Source of the DNA: Castor canadensis
Lineage: Eukaryota; Chordata; Mammalia; Rodentia; Castoridae
DNA length: 64,000 nucleotides
Direction: 5' to 3'
NCBI RefSeq assembly: GCF_047511655.1
Contig: NC_133391.1
Span: 110,521,384-110,585,383, forward strand
Positions within the stretch are counted from its first letter, which is position 1; every line of letters begins with the position of its first letter. A program made the position numbers and the translations under genes. The notes beneath the pieces are model-generated. The model had not been told where the DNA came from. It ran no database searches and saw only the letters and a list, made by a program, of their open reading frames with translations. This document shows, in pieces, positions 61,178 to 64,000 of the stretch.

Positions 61178-62084
61178 AAATAAAACCCAAATGCTGGTTT
61201 GAGGAGTCGTATACTTTGATACATGATACAATGTTTCTTGGGTATTTTGAACAAGTAATCCTTGCCTTATAATATTAATGCTCTAATCTCTTAATTACAA
61301 CTCCAGTTTAATAATTTAAGTAGGTAACTATCTTATATAACCTAGCTTATCCATTTTGAACCATAAGCAAATGTAGATAATAAGAAGAAATTGCAGAACT
61401 ATCTCATTTCATACTTGCACCGAAGTTTACAAAAACGTTACATTAAAAGATGTGGAATTACTCACCTTACGTCCTTCCTGGCAAATATCTGCTCCAAAGA
61501 TAGTGAAAATCTCATGCATAAGAAAAGAAGTGGAAAACTAAACAAGATTTTTCTTCCCATCAAGAAATTAATGTCTCTTCAAACCAAGCACATCTGTTAA
61601 TTCATAATACAAACAGAGCAGAGGCAGCACTGGGCATGCCATGTGACTGACAACCCATTCAGCCAATAAAAGGACAGTTTTCCCAGGATGTATTATGGGG
61701 AGGAGGAGAATGGGAGGGGCCTGATAATGCTTTATTTAGACTATAGAGTGAAACCAATATTTAGGTTTTTAATTATTCATCTCATTCAAAGATTATTAGG
61801 GAGTAGGTTTCTAAAGAACATATATTTCCCAGGTAAGCTCCTTACAGCAAGTTGCATTGTTTTGTTACCGTCATATAACTCTTAATAAGATTCTCACACT
61901 TCTTTTCAGGCAGCTATTTAATTCAAATCTATTAAGTTTATATATTTTACATGTATTTTCAGGTGAATAAGTCAGTAAAAATCTCCGGAATTTTCCTAAC
62001 TTGCATATATATGTCCTAGTTCACAGTTTCATGTTGAATTCATGACTGTCTGCTGAGAGACTTATTGAAAGGAATTTGAAGAGC

Positions 62085-62285
62085 AGTGGTTTTAGAGTCA
62101 GATACCACTCAGGTGCACATCCAGCTGCACCTGAGGAGCTGTGACAATGGGCAAATTGTTTTCCCAGATGGGCCTTTTCTTCATCTGCAGAATGAAACAA
62201 AGGTACCTGAAGAATTATTGTGAAAATTAAATGAGATCACAGATGAAAACCTTACTTCAGTGTTTAGCTAAATAAGAGAGTACCT
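62085..62285 (+). repeat. MIR SINE
   Basis: AGAGCAGTGGTTTTAGAGTC, TGGGCAAATTGTTTTCCCAG, TTCTTCATCTGCAGAATGAA and GAAAATTAAATGAGATCACA reproduce the MIR order from 5' to near its 3' end. It is one of the best-preserved MIRs here. Confidence 0.8.
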
Positions 62286-63234
62286 ATTTTTATTCCTTCT
62301 TGGGCAGCCTGAACTCCCACTTACCGTATTTTAAAGCCTACAAAAAACAGAACACAGCACAATGGAACAAACAATATCCCTAAAGATTGTTTTACATTTA
62401 GAAAGAATACAATTAAAATGCCACAATGAAGAAAATCTTCCCAAATGAAGCATCAGCAATTTTGGCACTTTAGGGACCTTGATCTCTTTAATGGTAAAGT
62501 ACTAGTAAGTTGAAAGGGGCTATATGCACACATACATTACATATGTTATATAAGTTACATATTATATATAACGCAGGAATCTTCCTGTAATTCTGTAGAA
62601 TTTCAAATACTAAGACAGGTCTGGACAGGAGGAATTTAGTCTTAAGTAGGATTGGCAGTAAACTGTGGACACTCAGTTAAATTTGAATTTCAGAAAAATC
62701 AAATAATTTAATGTATGTCCCATGCAGTATTTGAGACCTGCTATATTTAAAAATCATTCATTACTATCTGAAAGGTACATTTAACTGGATATCCAGTATA
62801 CTTATTAGCCAAATCTGGCAGCACACATTTCTGCTGCTCACACTGTAATGTGCATACAAATCACATGGGTTTTGCTGAGGTGTGTGTTCAGATTCTGGTG
62901 TGTGGGATTCTGTTTCTAACAAGCTGCATACAGTGCTGGTGCTGCCAGTCCAAGGATTACTGTATGAATTACAAGAATCTAGAATGGCTTGTACAGTAGA
63001 ACTACATATATAATTTAAAACTTCCTAGCAGTCACATTGAAAGAAGTAAAAATAAGCATGTGAAGTTAATTTAAATAGTAATTTTTATTTAACCTTTCAA
63101 AACAGTACCATTTCAAACATAATAAATTTTAAGATATTTGACAGTCTTTTCTGACCTAAGTCTAAAACTGGTGTATAATTTACACTTACAACAATTTGCA
63201 ATTCAGACTAGCCAAATCAGTGTTGAGTCACCAC

Positions 63235-63416
63235 ACATGGCTCACAGTCACTGTACTCAGTGAAGAGACATGACATCTCCAGCTGCCAGAGCAGTGCCTC
63301 AAAGTCCCCCATGATGGCAGTGGCAGTACCTGCTCCTCAAATTCCTGGTGAGGTGGAGGTGAGAGATCAAGATCATCTGGCATTATGATGCTACTTGAGC
63401 CCTGAACTCCAAGAAA
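63235..63416 (-). pseudogene. Possible coding remnant or exon, unidentified
   Basis: On the minus strand one frame reads GSSSIIMPDDLDLSPPPHQE then FEEQVLPLPSWG. A second frame, starting close to where the first loses character, reads MGDFEALLWQLEMSCLFTEY and on to a stop. Acidic-proline composition and a frame change suggest a decayed processed copy of a protein gene. Alternatively 63330-63401 could be an exon, with AG before GGCTCAAG and CAG/GTACTG after, but its phase does not fit the ATP6AP1L exon at 49888. I do not recognise the family. Confidence 0.3.
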
Positions 63417-64000
63417 CCATAGTGTTAGTCACTTAGGGGTTATGTAAGAATCTTTCATGGAAATATGCGTGGGTGATGTTTTCAAACACATGTACACAAA
63501 CTTTTGCATTTTAAATCAAAGATCATATGTTTTGTCTTGATGATCCTAAAATTCTTTCTGTTGTTGAAATAGTCTCCCACTTGGTTAAGAATATTCAAGG
63601 CAGAATAATTAATAGCTAGTAGATTTCACACATGTATTTAGAATAGAAATCACACTTAAGATGTGATTGCTTGAGAACAGCTCATCTTGTGACTTTGGAG
63701 GGGAAAAGCAGTGACAAAAATGCTAATTTGATATTTTGCAGGCTGAAAAGCACTAGTTTTATATGCCTGGCATTGTACCTGCCCATTCACATTGGTCCAT
63801 GGTCTCTTAAGAACTGTGAAAAGTATGAAACTTTATCTACTTGTAAGTTAACAAGTTAACCTGCCTTTTACAGATGCTGGCAGAAGACTCCTGGGTAAAA
63901 GATAAAGGACTTCCTTCCTTACCACACAGCAAGTTGCATGAGCATCTCTACATCTGTGTCCCTTGCTCATGGAGCAATGTAGGTAAGCACTGATGGATGC

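Noticed and set aside
61620-61740. Promoter region suggested by CCAATAAAAGG and a G-rich stretch
   Set aside because: No CpG enrichment, no exon following in either direction, and the boxes are common by chance in AT-rich DNA.
1-64000. A multi-gene defence, biosynthetic or CRISPR-like system
   Set aside because: The window is ordinary mammalian DNA: one spliced gene and interspersed repeats. No regularly spaced repeat array and no clustered short genes were found on either strand.

Overview
This is a vertebrate, specifically rodent-type mammalian, genomic window: AT-rich, gene-poor and dense in retroelements. The short interspersed repeats are B1 (7SL-derived) monomers and composite SINEs in which a B1/Alu-like left arm is joined to an ID-like, tRNA-derived right arm ending in a GAGTTCAAACCC-type B box. 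This architecture, with a young L1 family whose 3' end carries a G-rich tract followed by GAAATGACCC, suggests a non-murid rodent, perhaps a castorimorph such as a beaver. The species is an inference from memory of repeat types.

One protein-coding gene can be supported. Six minus-strand exons between 49928 and 38247 form an uninterrupted, phase-consistent reading frame of 309 residues. They encode the luminal domain, membrane helix and cytoplasmic tail of ATP6AP1L, the paralogue of the V-ATPase accessory subunit S1 (Ac45). The 5' end of the gene (signal peptide, promoter) was not found and should lie above 49.9 kb or outside the window. No CpG island, rRNA, tRNA gene or CRISPR array is visible.

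Layout. 1-38 kb is intergenic, downstream of the gene: scattered SINEs and MIRs, a long GGA/GAA tract near 5.1 kb, a Tigger-like DNA transposon at 12.4 kb, a 49-bp perfect inverted repeat beside a G-quadruplex motif at 26.1-26.6 kb, a MaLR LTR at 28.2 kb, an L2 mosaic at 32.9-34.5 kb and a solo LTR with a target-site duplication at 35.6-36.0 kb. 38.2-49.9 kb is the gene; its introns hold MIR, a MER2-like element split by a three-part SINE, and an old L1 split by an LTR-like block. 50-64 kb is upstream of the visible exons: a MaLR LTR, old L1, a nested set of three L1 copies (53.3-59.2 kb) whose order of insertion can be read from target-site duplications, an L2, an ultra-short L1 tail at 61.0 kb and a possible coding remnant at 63.3 kb.

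I see no multi-gene operon-like or defence-like system here. The most informative signals are structural: the long, intact ATP6AP1L frame, the inverted repeat abutting the G4 motif, and three L1 insertions of roughly 56-119 bp that all begin within or at the edge of the L1 3' G-rich tract.
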